Shown: positions 32,896-41,648, counted from the stretch's first letter. The stretch: 64,000 bases of DNA from Enterobacter sp. ENT03 (GCF_019218745.1 NZ_JAHUXA010000001.1:959368-1023367), one strand, 5' to 3'. Made by a program: numbers and translations. Notes: generated by a model from the sequence alone, not told the origin.

Positions 32896-34047
32896 TCACG
32901 AGGCCACGCGGATCCAGCGCTGCTGCTGATGACTTTTCACAATGGCATCAATGATAAACATCACGTTCGCGCCATCCTCAAAGGTGGCGAACGGGGCCGT
33001 TCCGGCGGCGGGCATTTTTCCGGCGCGCACTGCCTCATAAAATTGCAGCATCATATTTTTGAAGGCATCCGGCCAGCCTTCGATATGCCCGCCGGGGAAG
33101 TGGGCGCTGGCGGCGGCGTCCCGTGCCATCAGGCCAGGATCGTCCGTGAGGATCTGATTGGGCTGATTACGGTGCCCAATCCACAACTGCTGCGGCACTT
33201 CCTGATCCCAGGCCAGCGAACAGGCGCTGCCGTTGATCTCAAAACTGAGGCGGTTTTTGCGCCCGGCGCTGACCTGCGAAACGCTGAAACAGCCTTTGCT
33301 GCCGTCGTCAAAACGCAGCAGGACCGCACCGCCATCTTCGGTGGTGACCGGTTTATCCTCATACTGCGCGGTCTCGTTGCCGTGGCTGAAGGTCGCCCCG
33401 CCGTCGGTGCGCGCTTTGCGCGTTGGCCAGACGATCGCCAGATCCGCCATCACCTCGGTGATGCGCCGCCCGGTGACAAACTGCACCGTGTCGCACCAGT
33501 GAGAGCCAATATCCGCCACCGCGCGGGAGAGGCCGCCCATTGCTGCGTCCACCCGCCAGTTATAGTCGGTTTCCAGCACCATCCAGTCCTGCAAATAGCT
33601 GCCGTTAACCGAAAACAGCCGCCCCGTTTGCCCGTGGCGCTGCATACTCGCCGCCTGCTGCACCATCGCAAACTGCCGGTAAACGAAGCTGACGCCATGC
33701 ACCACCCCTGCCGCCTGTGCCAGCGCCACCAGTTCGCGGGCTTCTTCCGGCGTCATGCACAGCGGTTTTTCGGAAAAGACGTGCTTTCCGGCGCGCAGGA
33801 CCTGCCGGTTGATTTCCGCATGCAGATGATTCGGCGTGCAGTTATGCACCACGTCCAGCCCCGGATGCGCCAGAAAATCCTCCACCGCGCCGTAGGCGTG
33901 CGGCACGTTCAGCGCCGCCGCTTTTTCCTGCGCGGCGATAAGCGAGCTGTCGCACAGCGCAACCACCTCAACGAAACCCAGACGGCGCAGGGCTTCAATA
34001 TGCGCCGGACCGATAAAGCCGCTGCCGATAATACCGACCTTGATCAT
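32896..34047 (-). CDS. Gfo/Idh/MocA-family oxidoreductase
   Basis: 383 residues. The Rossmann NAD(P) motif GIIGSGFIGPAH opens the protein, EKP (KHVFSEKPLCMT) comes near residue 95 and the substrate-binding ADIGSHWCDTVQF near residue 180. Family enzymes oxidise sugars, inositols or glycosides. Paired with the TIM-barrel enzyme whose stop it overlaps by 4 bp (ATGA), it fits the 3-keto-sugar logic of the E. coli YcjS/YcjR pair; the substrate is inferred, not shown. Last gene of the three-gene operon. Confidence 0.9.
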   Translation of the reverse strand: MIKVGIIGSGFIGPAHIEALRRLGFVEVVALCDSSLIAAQEKAAALNVPHAYGAVEDFLAHPGLDVVHNCTPNHLHAEINRQVLRAGKHVFSEKPLCMTPEEARELVALAQAAGVVHGVSFVYRQFAMVQQAASMQRHGQTGRLFSVNGSYLQDWMVLETDYNWRVDAAMGGLSRAVADIGSHWCDTVQFVTGRRITEVMADLAIVWPTRKARTDGGATFSHGNETAQYEDKPVTTEDGGAVLLRFDDGSKGCFSVSQVSAGRKNRLSFEINGSACSLAWDQEVPQQLWIGHRNQPNQILTDDPGLMARDAAASAHFPGGHIEGWPDAFKNMMLQFYEAVRAGKMPAAGTAPFATFEDGANVMFIIDAIVKSHQQQRWIRVAS

Positions 34048-35108
34048 GAGGCGTCTCCCAGTCCGAGCATGCGGCGCACGCTGGCGCGATCTGAGGCGCT
34101 GGCGGCAAAATCATCAAACGCACGATCCGCCACCGGAATGATATGCCGACGGATAAATTCGCTGCCCTCCCGCGCGCCCGCATCGCCCGCTTTCAGGCAG
34201 CACTCCCACTCCAGCACCGCCCAGCCGTCATAGCCGTACTGCGTCAGCTTGCTGAAAATTGCCCCGAAGTCGATCTGCCCGTCGCCTGGCGAGCGGAAGC
34301 GTCCGGCGCGGTCGATCCACGGCTGATAGCCGCCGTAGACGCCGCTGCGCCCGTTGCGGCGGAACTCCGCATCTTTAACGTGAAAGGCTTTGATACGCCC
34401 ATGATAGCGATCGATAAACGCCAGATAGTCGATGTGCTGCAACAGCAGATGGCTCGGGTCGTAGAGCATATTGCAGCGCGGATGGTGATCCACCAGCGCC
34501 AGAAAACGCTCAAAGGTAGCGCCGTCGTGCAGATCTTCCCCCGGATGGATCTCAAAGCAGACGTTAACCCCATGGCGATCAAAGACGTCAAAGATCGGAC
34601 GCCAACGGGCAGCCAGTTCATGAAAGGCTTCCTCCAGCAGCTGCACATTGTGCGGCGGCCAGGGGTAAAAATAGGGCCACGCCAGCGCGCCGGAAAAGGT
34701 GGCGTGCGCCGTTAAGCCAAGCCGCTGTGACGCCCGCGCCGCCTGCTCAAGCTTTTCCACCGCCCACGCCTGCCGCGCGGCGGGGTTGCCGCGCACTTCC
34801 GGCGGAGCAAAAGCATCAAAGGCCGCATCATAGGCAGGATGCACGGCAATCAACTGTCCTTCCAGATGGGTGGAGAGTTCGCTGATGACCAGCCCGTGCC
34901 CCGCCAGCCTCGCGATAATGTCATCGCAGTACGCCTGGCTTTCCGCCGCCCGCGCGACGTCAAAAATCGCCGGATGGTTGCAGGGAATTTGCAGCGCTTT
35001 ATAGCCGTGCTCTGCCGCCCATGCCGCGATGCCATCGAGCGTGTTAAAAGGCGCGTCGCTGCCAATAAACTGCGACAGGAAAATACCCGGTCCTTTAATG
35101 GTTCTCAT
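34044..35108 (-). CDS. Sugar phosphate isomerase/epimerase (xylose isomerase-like TIM barrel)
   Basis: 354 residues. AP-endonuclease-2/IolE-type TIM barrel with metal-site motifs: CFEIHPGEDLHDG, LYDPSHLLLQH, IKAFHVKDAEF and WAVLEWECCLKAGD. Such enzymes isomerise or epimerise keto-sugars with a divalent metal. ATG at 35108 follows GGGAGAGG; the preceding MFS stop is 15 bp away. Middle gene of the operon. Confidence 0.9.
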   Translation of the reverse strand: MRTIKGPGIFLSQFIGSDAPFNTLDGIAAWAAEHGYKALQIPCNHPAIFDVARAAESQAYCDDIIARLAGHGLVISELSTHLEGQLIAVHPAYDAAFDAFAPPEVRGNPAARQAWAVEKLEQAARASQRLGLTAHATFSGALAWPYFYPWPPHNVQLLEEAFHELAARWRPIFDVFDRHGVNVCFEIHPGEDLHDGATFERFLALVDHHPRCNMLYDPSHLLLQHIDYLAFIDRYHGRIKAFHVKDAEFRRNGRSGVYGGYQPWIDRAGRFRSPGDGQIDFGAIFSKLTQYGYDGWAVLEWECCLKAGDAGAREGSEFIRRHIIPVADRAFDDFAASASDRASVRRMLGLGDAS

Positions 35109-35123
35109 AACCTCTCCCACACC

Positions 35124-36365
35124 TTAAGCCTGTGCTTTATCGTCGTATTTGAATGACAACATGAAAATCAACGCGATAACCGCGGCGGCCACCGCCGGGC
35201 TCCACCAGAAGGTCACCCACGCCTGCGGTACGCTTTGCCCCGCCACCAGACGGTTATAGAGCGCGCCGGAGATCTGCGAGCCGAGCAGCATGCCGATACC
35301 ATAAGTGAACATCACGATCATGCTTTGCGCCTGACCTTTCACTTTTTCCCCTGCCACGCGATCGGTGTAGATAAAGCCGACCACAAAGAAGAAGTCATAG
35401 CAGATACCGTGCAGCAGAATGCCGAGATAGAGCAGGAAGCGCCCTTCTTCGCTGACGCCCAGCGCAAAAAAGGCGTAGCGCACGAACCAGGCGAACATGC
35501 CGATCAACAACATGTATTTCACGCCCAGGCGGCGGAACAGCAGCGGGATCACCAGCATGAAGAAGATTTCGGACATCTGCCCGAAGGACATGGCGGTGCT
35601 GACATCCGCGACACCGGCGTCGGCGAGATAAGACGCGGTATAGGCGTAATAGGTACCCAGCGGCACGGAAATCAGCATCGCGCACAGCGAGAAGACAAAA
35701 AAGTGACGCGTTTTCAGCAGCGCGAAGGCATCGGCACAAAACAGATCGCGCACCTTCACCGGCAGGCCTTTTGCCGGGGCGGGCGTGTGCGGCAGCGTCA
35801 GGCTGTAGATCGCCAGCGCCACCGAGCTGAGGGCCGCTACCATAAAGATGCTGGTGCTGGAGGCGATACCGGTCACGCCGATAAAGATCCCCGCCACAAT
35901 CCAGCCGATGGTGCCGAACACGCGCACCACCGGGAAGGTTTTATCGATATTGCGCAGGCTGTGAAAGGCGATGTTGTTGGTTAACGCCAGCGTCGGCATA
36001 TAGCAAAGCGTGTAGCCAAACAGCAGGCCAATCAGCAGCGCACCGTTTTCCGCCACCAGCGCCTGGGGTACAAACCATAAGATCACCGCACCCGCGAGGT
36101 GCATCACCGCCATCACTTTTTGCGAGGCAAAAAAGCGATCCACCAGCATGCCGAGCACGAACGGCGAGAGAATAGAGGCGATGGGACCGGCAGAAAACGC
36201 ATCGCCAATCAGCAGCGCCATATTGTGCTGCGTCATCACCAGACCGAGGGTGACTGACCAGCTACCCCAGATAAAAAACTGTAAGAACATCATCAGCGAC
36301 AGCCGCGGTACGAGTAACCGGTGCTGCGCCAGATTGCTTCCGCTACTTTCGGTTGTTGACACCAT
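35124..36365 (-). CDS. MFS permease, nucleoside:H+ symporter (NupG/YegT-like) family
   Basis: 413 residues, 12 helices. PRLSLMMFLQFFIWGSWSVTLG at the N-terminus and the AFHSLRNIDKTFPVVRVFGTIGWI segment are typical of the NupG/XapB/YegT family. With sugar enzymes downstream it more likely brings in a glycoside or modified sugar than a free nucleoside. First gene of the operon, with tandem LacI-type operators just upstream. Confidence 0.88.
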   Translation of the reverse strand: MVSTTESSGSNLAQHRLLVPRLSLMMFLQFFIWGSWSVTLGLVMTQHNMALLIGDAFSAGPIASILSPFVLGMLVDRFFASQKVMAVMHLAGAVILWFVPQALVAENGALLIGLLFGYTLCYMPTLALTNNIAFHSLRNIDKTFPVVRVFGTIGWIVAGIFIGVTGIASSTSIFMVAALSSVALAIYSLTLPHTPAPAKGLPVKVRDLFCADAFALLKTRHFFVFSLCAMLISVPLGTYYAYTASYLADAGVADVSTAMSFGQMSEIFFMLVIPLLFRRLGVKYMLLIGMFAWFVRYAFFALGVSEEGRFLLYLGILLHGICYDFFFVVGFIYTDRVAGEKVKGQAQSMIVMFTYGIGMLLGSQISGALYNRLVAGQSVPQAWVTFWWSPAVAAAVIALIFMLSFKYDDKAQA

Positions 36366-36387
36366 TTTATTGCCTCACCTGTGAAAA

Positions 36388-36431
36388 GTAATCGATTACA
36401 AATTGCCGTCAACCAGAAAGTAATCGATTAC
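36388..36431. promoter_or_regulatory. Two identical LacI-type operators upstream of the sugar operon
   Basis: The 12-bp palindrome GTAATCGATTAC occurs at 36388-36399 and again at 36420-36431, each flanked by AAA on both sides. The centres are 32 bp apart, close to three helical turns, so both sit on one DNA face and could be bound cooperatively. They lie 23 bp and 55 bp upstream of the permease start. Confidence 0.82.
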
Positions 36432-36496
36432 AAAACAAGGCGCATCGTGATCGAACGGGATCCGCGAGGTGGATCACGATAAATAATCAGGGAGTC

Positions 36497-36518
36497 CCCT
36501 CATCGGGCGATGAGGGGA
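36497..36518. other. Perfect hairpin after pheP
   Basis: CCCCTCATCGGGCGATGAGGGG, 6 bp from the pheP stop. It has no T-run on the minus strand, so it is more likely an mRNA-stabilising 3' hairpin than an intrinsic terminator. Confidence 0.5.
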
Positions 36519-36524
36519 AAAGGA

Positions 36525-37895
36525 TCACGCTTTCGCGCGGCGCATCACCTTAAAGGCGAGGAACAGGAACAGGATCCACACCGGCAGCAGGATAGCGGAC
36601 GTCCGCATACTTTCCATGGTGCACATCAGGCCGAGGATCATCAGCAGGAAAGCGATGCACAGGTAATTGCTCGCCGGATAAAACAGCGCTTTAAACTGGG
36701 TATCACGCCCCTTGCGGCGCATGGCGGCGCGGAATTTAAGGTGCGCAAGGCAGATCATCATCCAGTTAAGCAGCAGCGTGGCCACCACCAGCGCCATCAG
36801 CAGACCAAAGGCTTCCTGCGGCAGCAGATAGTTCACCAGGATCACCAGCGAGGTAATGGCCGCCGACAGGAACAGAGAATTCACCGGCACGCCGCGTTTG
36901 TTGACGCGGGTTAAAAACGCCGGGGCGTTGCCCTGCACCGACAGGCCGAACAGCATTCGGCTGTTGGAGTACACGCCGCTGTTAAACACCGACAGCGACG
37001 CCACCAGAATGATGAAGTTCAGCGCCGAGGCGACGATGTTGCTGTCCATTTCATGGAAGATCATCACAAAGGGGCTACTGTTGGCTTTTACGTCCACCCA
37101 CGGATAGAGCGCTAACAGCACCACCAGCGAGCCGATGTAAAACAGCAAAATGCGATACACCACCTGGTTCACGGCTTTTGGGATGGTGTTTTCCGGGGAG
37201 CTGGCTTCCGCCGCGGTGATGCCAATCAGCTCAAGGCCGCCAAAGGAGAACATGATCACCGCCAGCGACAGGATCAGCCCGTGCCAGCCGGTGGCCATAA
37301 AGCCGCCGTGCTGCCACAGATTCTCAATGCCCGCGCGCTCGCCGCCGGTCCCGGAGAACAGCAGCCACAGGCCAAAGCCGATCATGGCAATAATCGCCAG
37401 CACTTTGATCAGCGCAAACCAGAATTCCATTTCGCCGTACAGGCGCACGTTCACCAGATTGACGGCGTTGATAAGAATAAAGAAGGTCGCCGCCCAGACC
37501 CAGGTCGGTACGTCCGGCAGCCAGAACTGCATATAAATGCCGGCGGCGGTGAGTTCCGCCATGCCTACCAGCACGAACATGACCCAGTAGTTCCAGCCGG
37601 AGAGGAAGCCCGCAAAAGGCCCCCAGTATTTATACGCGAAATGGGAAAAGGATCCGGATACCGGCTCTTCGACCACCATTTCACCTAACTGGCGCATGAT
37701 CAAAAAGGCGATGATCCCCGCCAGCGCGTAACCGAGCAGCACCGCCGGGCCTGCCATCTGGATCGCCGGACCGATGCCGAGAAACAGCCCGGTACCAATC
37801 GCGCCACCGAGGGCGATAAGCTGAATATGACGGTTTTTTAAACCCCGTTGCAGTGTCGGCACGGTATCCGGCGCGACGTCTGACGCGTTTTTCAC
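36525..37895 (-). CDS. pheP: Phenylalanine transporter PheP
   Basis: 456 residues (E. coli 458), 12 helices, amino acid-polyamine-organocation family. The sequence follows E. coli PheP closely (HIQLIALGGAIGTGLFLGIG, AYKYWGPFAGFLSGWNYWV, LIGITAAEASSPENTIPKAV). It brings phenylalanine in by proton symport. It stands alone, with the sugar operon promoter downstream and the TonB receptor 3' end about 100 bp upstream. Confidence 0.95.
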   Translation of the reverse strand: MKNASDVAPDTVPTLQRGLKNRHIQLIALGGAIGTGLFLGIGPAIQMAGPAVLLGYALAGIIAFLIMRQLGEMVVEEPVSGSFSHFAYKYWGPFAGFLSGWNYWVMFVLVGMAELTAAGIYMQFWLPDVPTWVWAATFFILINAVNLVNVRLYGEMEFWFALIKVLAIIAMIGFGLWLLFSGTGGERAGIENLWQHGGFMATGWHGLILSLAVIMFSFGGLELIGITAAEASSPENTIPKAVNQVVYRILLFYIGSLVVLLALYPWVDVKANSSPFVMIFHEMDSNIVASALNFIILVASLSVFNSGVYSNSRMLFGLSVQGNAPAFLTRVNKRGVPVNSLFLSAAITSLVILVNYLLPQEAFGLLMALVVATLLLNWMMICLAHLKFRAAMRRKGRDTQFKALFYPASNYLCIAFLLMILGLMCTMESMRTSAILLPVWILFLFLAFKVMRRAKA

Positions 37896-38000
37896 GTCTT
37901 TCCCCTGTGTCTTTTATTTGAAGGGGCACGTTTTAACATTTAGCGCCGGCGGTAGCAATTATGATGGGCGTCCCTGCCCGTCATAACGAGGTGCAGGGGA

Positions 38001-40193
38001 TCAGAAATCGTAATTCATTGAGACTTTCAGCGTGCGTCCTTCACCCTGGAAAATATAGGTGCCGAGATCTTCAACGCCAGACCAGTATTTCTCATTGGTG
38101 ACGTTATCCACACCTACGCGCCAGACCAGCTCGTTTTGCGCGTCGTTAAGGCGCATACGGTAACGCATGCCGAGATCCAGTGTGGTGTAGCTGTCGAGTT
38201 TTTTGGTGTTGGCGGCGTTGGCGTACTGCGAGCCAGTGTGGTTGACGCGCGCGGTGGCAGTCAGGCCATCCACCGGTTTGATGTCGTACTCCGCGCCCAG
38301 CACCATAAAGAAGTTCGGCACGCCGATGGCGTCTTTGCCGTCGTTGATGCCGTCTTTGGTACGGGTCATTTCGGGATCGATCCAGGTGGTGCTGCCGTTA
38401 AGACGCAGCCCATACACCGGTTCGCCAAACACATTCAGCTCCAGGCCGCGGTTACGCTGTTCGCCGTCCAGCCCGTAACGCTTCGTGGTGCTGTCCATAA
38501 TGGCGGAGGGCTTTTTGATTTCAAACAGCGCCAGTGTCCCGCCGATGCGACCATAGTCCACCTTCACGCCCACTTCGTTTTGCTTCGCGTGAATAATACC
38601 GACAGATTCAAAGGCGTTGGCGGCATCTTTCGGCGCGTTGCTGCCTGGCTGTAAGGATTCGGTGTGGTTGGCGTAGAACGACACCTGTTCCCACGGCTTG
38701 TACACCAGGCCATACGTCGGCATCCAGCGGCTTTCGGTGTAACGTGCGCTGAGGGTTTCCGCACCGGTGGCATTGCTGTAGTTACGCACCACCACTTTTT
38801 GATGGCGGGCGGCAAGGGTCAGTTGCAGGCGGTCATCCAGCACGCCTAACGTGTCGCTGAACAGCCAGCCCTGGGTACGGTTGCGGCTGGTGGTTAAGGG
38901 ATCGGAATAGTTGCCGCCGATAGTGTTGTAATCCGGGCGCGGCACGCTTGCGGTGTCATAGATATTGATCAGCGGGCGATTCGCTTCTGCGGTGGAGCGC
39001 CAGGCGGTTTTATCCTGTTTAGTCAGCGCGGAATATCCGGCATTCACGTTATGCGATACCACGCCGGTATCGAACTGCCCGCGCAGCCCGGCCATCCCGC
39101 TGAACGAGTCAGAAATACGGTTGGTGTCCAGACGACCAATCCGCGCATCGCCCTGCTTATTGATGATCTCCGGCGAACTGTAGACCCCGGTTTCGTGGGC
39201 ATGCTGACCGCCAAACGCCGTGTACGCGGTCCAGGCATCCGTCACATCAAACTCGGCGCGCGCCATACCGAATTCATTTTCGATGTCGCTGTAGCCCCAT
39301 TTCTGGCTGTAGTTGTGCGTGGCATCCGGCAGAGCGGGAATGAAATCGACCTTGCTGATTTTGATACCGACATTGCTGCCGTGGAAGGTTTTCTTCTGGT
39401 AGCCCATGTCCAGCGAGGTACGCAGGCGGTCACCACGATAATCGAGCCCGATGGCGGCAAGCGTGGTGCGGCGGCGATCGTCATCCACGGCCCCCTCACC
39501 TTCCCGGTGCAACAGGTTGACCCGCGCGCCGAACTGATTGTCATCGCCAAAACGACGCCCCAGATCCAGCGAGGTACCGATCTGCGCCTGGCTGCTGTAA
39601 TCCACGCCGACGCGGGTGACTGGCGTGTCTTCCGCGTGTTTTGGCTCAAGGTTGATCATACCGCCCACGCCGCTGGCCGCCGCGCCGTTCAACAGGCCGT
39701 TTGCACCTTTGAAGATTTCCACCCGTTCCAGCATCTGCGTATCCACGACCTGACGCGGTACGATACCCGGCAGGCCGCCCATGGTCATGTCGTCGCCGTC
39801 GAGCTTAAAGCCGCGAATGCGGTAGGTTTCGGCGAAGTTGCCGTAGCCCTGCACCGCCTGCACACCGGCGTCATTGCTGACCACATCGGCAATCGTTTTT
39901 GCCTGTTGATCCTGCACTGCTTTCGCGGTGTAACCGATGACGTTGAACGGTACGTCCATGGCATTTTGCTCGCCGAGCATCCCCAGACGCCCGCCGTGCG
40001 CCACCTGACCGTCCAGGTACGCAGGAACCAGTTGATCGCCGCCAGCGGTAAAATCGCTGCCCGCCGCCTGAACCACAATCGTATCTTCCGTCGTCACCGG
40101 AGCCTGACTTTCCGCCGTCGCGGCAGGGGTTACGGCGCCGATCGCCAGCGCCAGCAACGTCTTATGCAAAGGAGCAGTACTGTTCATTGTCAT
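38001..40193 (-). CDS. TonB-dependent siderophore receptor
   Basis: 730 residues. Signal peptide (cut near TAAATAES), TonB box DTIVVQAA, plug domain (IADVVSNDAGVQ...YRIRGFKLDGDDMTMGGLPG...GANGLLNG) and a 22-strand barrel ending in aromatic Phe (SMNYDF). It resembles FcuA/FhuA-type hydroxamate (ferrichrome) receptors more than E. coli YncD, but the ligand is not certain. It follows the YncE-like gene on the same strand, with a hairpin plus T-run in the 45-bp gap. Fur control is expected from the site upstream of that gene. Confidence 0.9.
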   Translation of the reverse strand: MTMNSTAPLHKTLLALAIGAVTPAATAESQAPVTTEDTIVVQAAGSDFTAGGDQLVPAYLDGQVAHGGRLGMLGEQNAMDVPFNVIGYTAKAVQDQQAKTIADVVSNDAGVQAVQGYGNFAETYRIRGFKLDGDDMTMGGLPGIVPRQVVDTQMLERVEIFKGANGLLNGAAASGVGGMINLEPKHAEDTPVTRVGVDYSSQAQIGTSLDLGRRFGDDNQFGARVNLLHREGEGAVDDDRRRTTLAAIGLDYRGDRLRTSLDMGYQKKTFHGSNVGIKISKVDFIPALPDATHNYSQKWGYSDIENEFGMARAEFDVTDAWTAYTAFGGQHAHETGVYSSPEIINKQGDARIGRLDTNRISDSFSGMAGLRGQFDTGVVSHNVNAGYSALTKQDKTAWRSTAEANRPLINIYDTASVPRPDYNTIGGNYSDPLTTSRNRTQGWLFSDTLGVLDDRLQLTLAARHQKVVVRNYSNATGAETLSARYTESRWMPTYGLVYKPWEQVSFYANHTESLQPGSNAPKDAANAFESVGIIHAKQNEVGVKVDYGRIGGTLALFEIKKPSAIMDSTTKRYGLDGEQRNRGLELNVFGEPVYGLRLNGSTTWIDPEMTRTKDGINDGKDAIGVPNFFMVLGAEYDIKPVDGLTATARVNHTGSQYANAANTKKLDSYTTLDLGMRYRMRLNDAQNELVWRVGVDNVTNEKYWSGVEDLGTYIFQGEGRTLKVSMNYDF

Positions 40194-40211
40194 CTTTTAT
40201 GAGAAAGGGAT

Positions 40212-40230
40212 AAAAAGCCCGTCGCCGGGC
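40212..40230 (-). terminator. Possible attenuator between the YncE-like and receptor genes
   Basis: On the minus strand GCCCG-GCGA-CGGGC is followed at once by TTTTTA, then the receptor gene starts about 20 bp on. The stem is short (5 bp), so partial termination is likely, giving less receptor than YncE-like mRNA. Confidence 0.5.
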
Positions 40231-40238
40231 CGGTTCGG

Positions 40239-41330
40239 TTATTTATTCAGGTCAATACGGACCACGCTGTCCGGGCCTTTGGTGGAATGATCTTTATTGA
40301 ACGCCTGTTTCACGGTCACAAACAGCGTCTGACCATCCGCCGAGAGCAGCAGGCTGTTCGGATGCGGCGGCAGGTCCCAGGATTTTTTTACCGCGTAAGT
40401 GGTGGCGTCGAGGCTCAGCACTTTGCCGGAATCACGCTGAGAAATATAAAGCTCGTTGCGTGTGGCGTTGAATTTCACCGCCAGGGAGTCGCCCACCGGC
40501 AGCTGCTTTATCATCTCGCCGGTATTTATATCCAGCACCAGCGTGGTTTTGGCTTTCGAGTTATCGGTGACGAACAGGCGGCCTGTCGCGCTGTCTTCCG
40601 CGATATTCAGCAGCAGCGCGGTTTTCTCACCGAGCGGTTTCCAGCGTTTTTCGATGCGGTTATTGCGCGGGTTGATCACCAGGATCTCACCGCCGCCGTT
40701 AGCCGCATAAATGCGTCCGGTTTTTTCCGAGTAATGCAGGCCGGTCATCCATTTGCCGGTGTTTTTGATGCGGGTTTTCAGCTTCATGGTTTTCGCATCA
40801 ACCACCCAGATCAGCGCCGGATCCGCTACCGCGCCGATATAGAGCAGACCGTTGTGCAGCAGCACCTGACGCGCACCGTAGGGGAAGCCTTCCGGGTTAC
40901 GCTCCGGGAACAGGGCACGCGCGATCACTTTGCCGTCAGCGGTGGCGATCGCGCTGATCCCCGCATCCAGCGAGTTGGTGACATACAGGGTTTTACCGTC
41001 TGCGGAAATATCCACGCCAAAGTTTTTCAGATCGGTATGGGTGACGCCGAGGGTTTTCAGGGTTTTCGGATCGAGTTTGTAGATCATCCCACCCTGCACA
41101 TCTTTGAAGCCTTCAGCGCTGGCGACATAAAGCGCGTCGCCCGCCGGACTTAACGCCAGTTCGTACACCCCTTCTGCCAGCACGCATTTCACGACGCTGC
41201 TGTCGGCAGGCAGCGTCGTCTGCGCTTTCGGCGCATCAGCGGCTTTTTTAGCGTCGGACGTGTGCGGCGTGCTGCACCCGCCCAGGGTAATCGCAACCAG
41301 CAGCGCCAGTGCAGACGTTTTCATTTTCAT
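40239..41330 (-). CDS. YncE-like beta-propeller lipoprotein
   Basis: 363 residues. Lipoprotein signal ending LGGC, then a seven-bladed propeller with repeats of the YncE type (PAGDALYVASAEG, ADGKTLYVTNSLD, TRNELYISQRDSGK, ADGQTLFVTVKQ). E. coli YncE is periplasmic, Fur-repressed and divergent from the receptor gene yncD. Here the protein is predicted to be lipid-anchored and is cotranscribed ahead of a receptor gene. ATG 41330 follows AAGGAT. The molecular role of YncE is unsettled; iron or siderophore handling is inferred. Confidence 0.88.
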   Translation of the reverse strand: MKMKTSALALLVAITLGGCSTPHTSDAKKAADAPKAQTTLPADSSVVKCVLAEGVYELALSPAGDALYVASAEGFKDVQGGMIYKLDPKTLKTLGVTHTDLKNFGVDISADGKTLYVTNSLDAGISAIATADGKVIARALFPERNPEGFPYGARQVLLHNGLLYIGAVADPALIWVVDAKTMKLKTRIKNTGKWMTGLHYSEKTGRIYAANGGGEILVINPRNNRIEKRWKPLGEKTALLLNIAEDSATGRLFVTDNSKAKTTLVLDINTGEMIKQLPVGDSLAVKFNATRNELYISQRDSGKVLSLDATTYAVKKSWDLPPHPNSLLLSADGQTLFVTVKQAFNKDHSTKGPDSVVRIDLNK

Positions 41331-41397
41331 GTGGAAAATCCTTGCCTTGAGTGCAAACAGTCAGGGAGGTAGCGCCGGCGCGCATAACAATAAAGAG

Positions 41398-41416
41398 AAT
41401 GAGAACTATACTCATT
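41398..41416. promoter_or_regulatory. Fur box upstream of the YncE-like gene
   Basis: AATGAGAACTATACTCATT, a 19-bp near-perfect palindrome of the Fur class, 68 bp upstream of the YncE-like start. It predicts iron repression of the lipoprotein-receptor operon. Confidence 0.85.
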
Positions 41417-41517
41417 ATGTTTAGGCAAGCAAGATTATTTGTCACAATCCATAACGAATTGTCATCAAGGGTAAGCAGCGGGCTGGCGCGGGGTGAAAAT
41501 CCGCAGTAAAGAAGGGG

Positions 41518-41547
41518 TTGATAGTTTAGATGATAAGGATTATCTTT
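41518..41547 (+). promoter_or_regulatory. Promoter and Fur-like site of the RyhB-type RNA
   Basis: TTGATA (41518-41523), a 17-bp spacer and TATCTT (41541-41546) form a sigma-70 promoter. A weaker Fur-like 19-mer GATGATAAGGATTATCTTT (41529-41547) overlaps the -10, where bound Fur would block initiation. Confidence 0.7.
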
Positions 41548-41553
41548 CTCATT

Positions 41554-41648
41554 ACTGAATAGTTGAGCAAAACACTCAAGTATTCAGCACGACATTGCTC
41601 ACATTGCTTCCAGTATTATGTTGCCCGCCTTGTGCGGGCTTTTTTTTG
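41554..41648 (+). ncRNA. ryhB: RyhB-family iron-responsive small RNA
   Basis: About 95 nt. It opens with a long hairpin (CTGAATA-G-TTGAG pairing with CTCAA-G-TATTCAG, 41555-41587). The unpaired target-recognition core follows at 41587-41618, containing GACATTGCTCACATTGCTTC, which matches E. coli RyhB base for base as far as I can recall. It ends in a terminator (GCCCGC-CTTGT-GCGGGC, then eight T). RyhB with Hfq represses iron-using proteins when iron is scarce. The locus is not that of E. coli ryhB (yhhX-yhhY), so this may be a second copy like Salmonella RyhB-2. Confidence 0.9.
41623..41648 (+). terminator. Terminator of the RyhB-type RNA
   Basis: GCCCGCCTTGTGCGGGC followed by TTTTTTTT; provides the Hfq-binding U-tail of the small RNA. 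Confidence 0.9.

Noticed and set aside
32842..34233. A 463-codon plus-strand frame across the dehydrogenase gene
   Set aside because: Antisense to a clear Gfo/Idh/MocA enzyme; composition is that of a shadow frame.
39051..40202. A 383-codon plus-strand frame across the siderophore receptor
   Set aside because: Antisense to a TonB receptor with signal peptide, TonB box and plug motifs.
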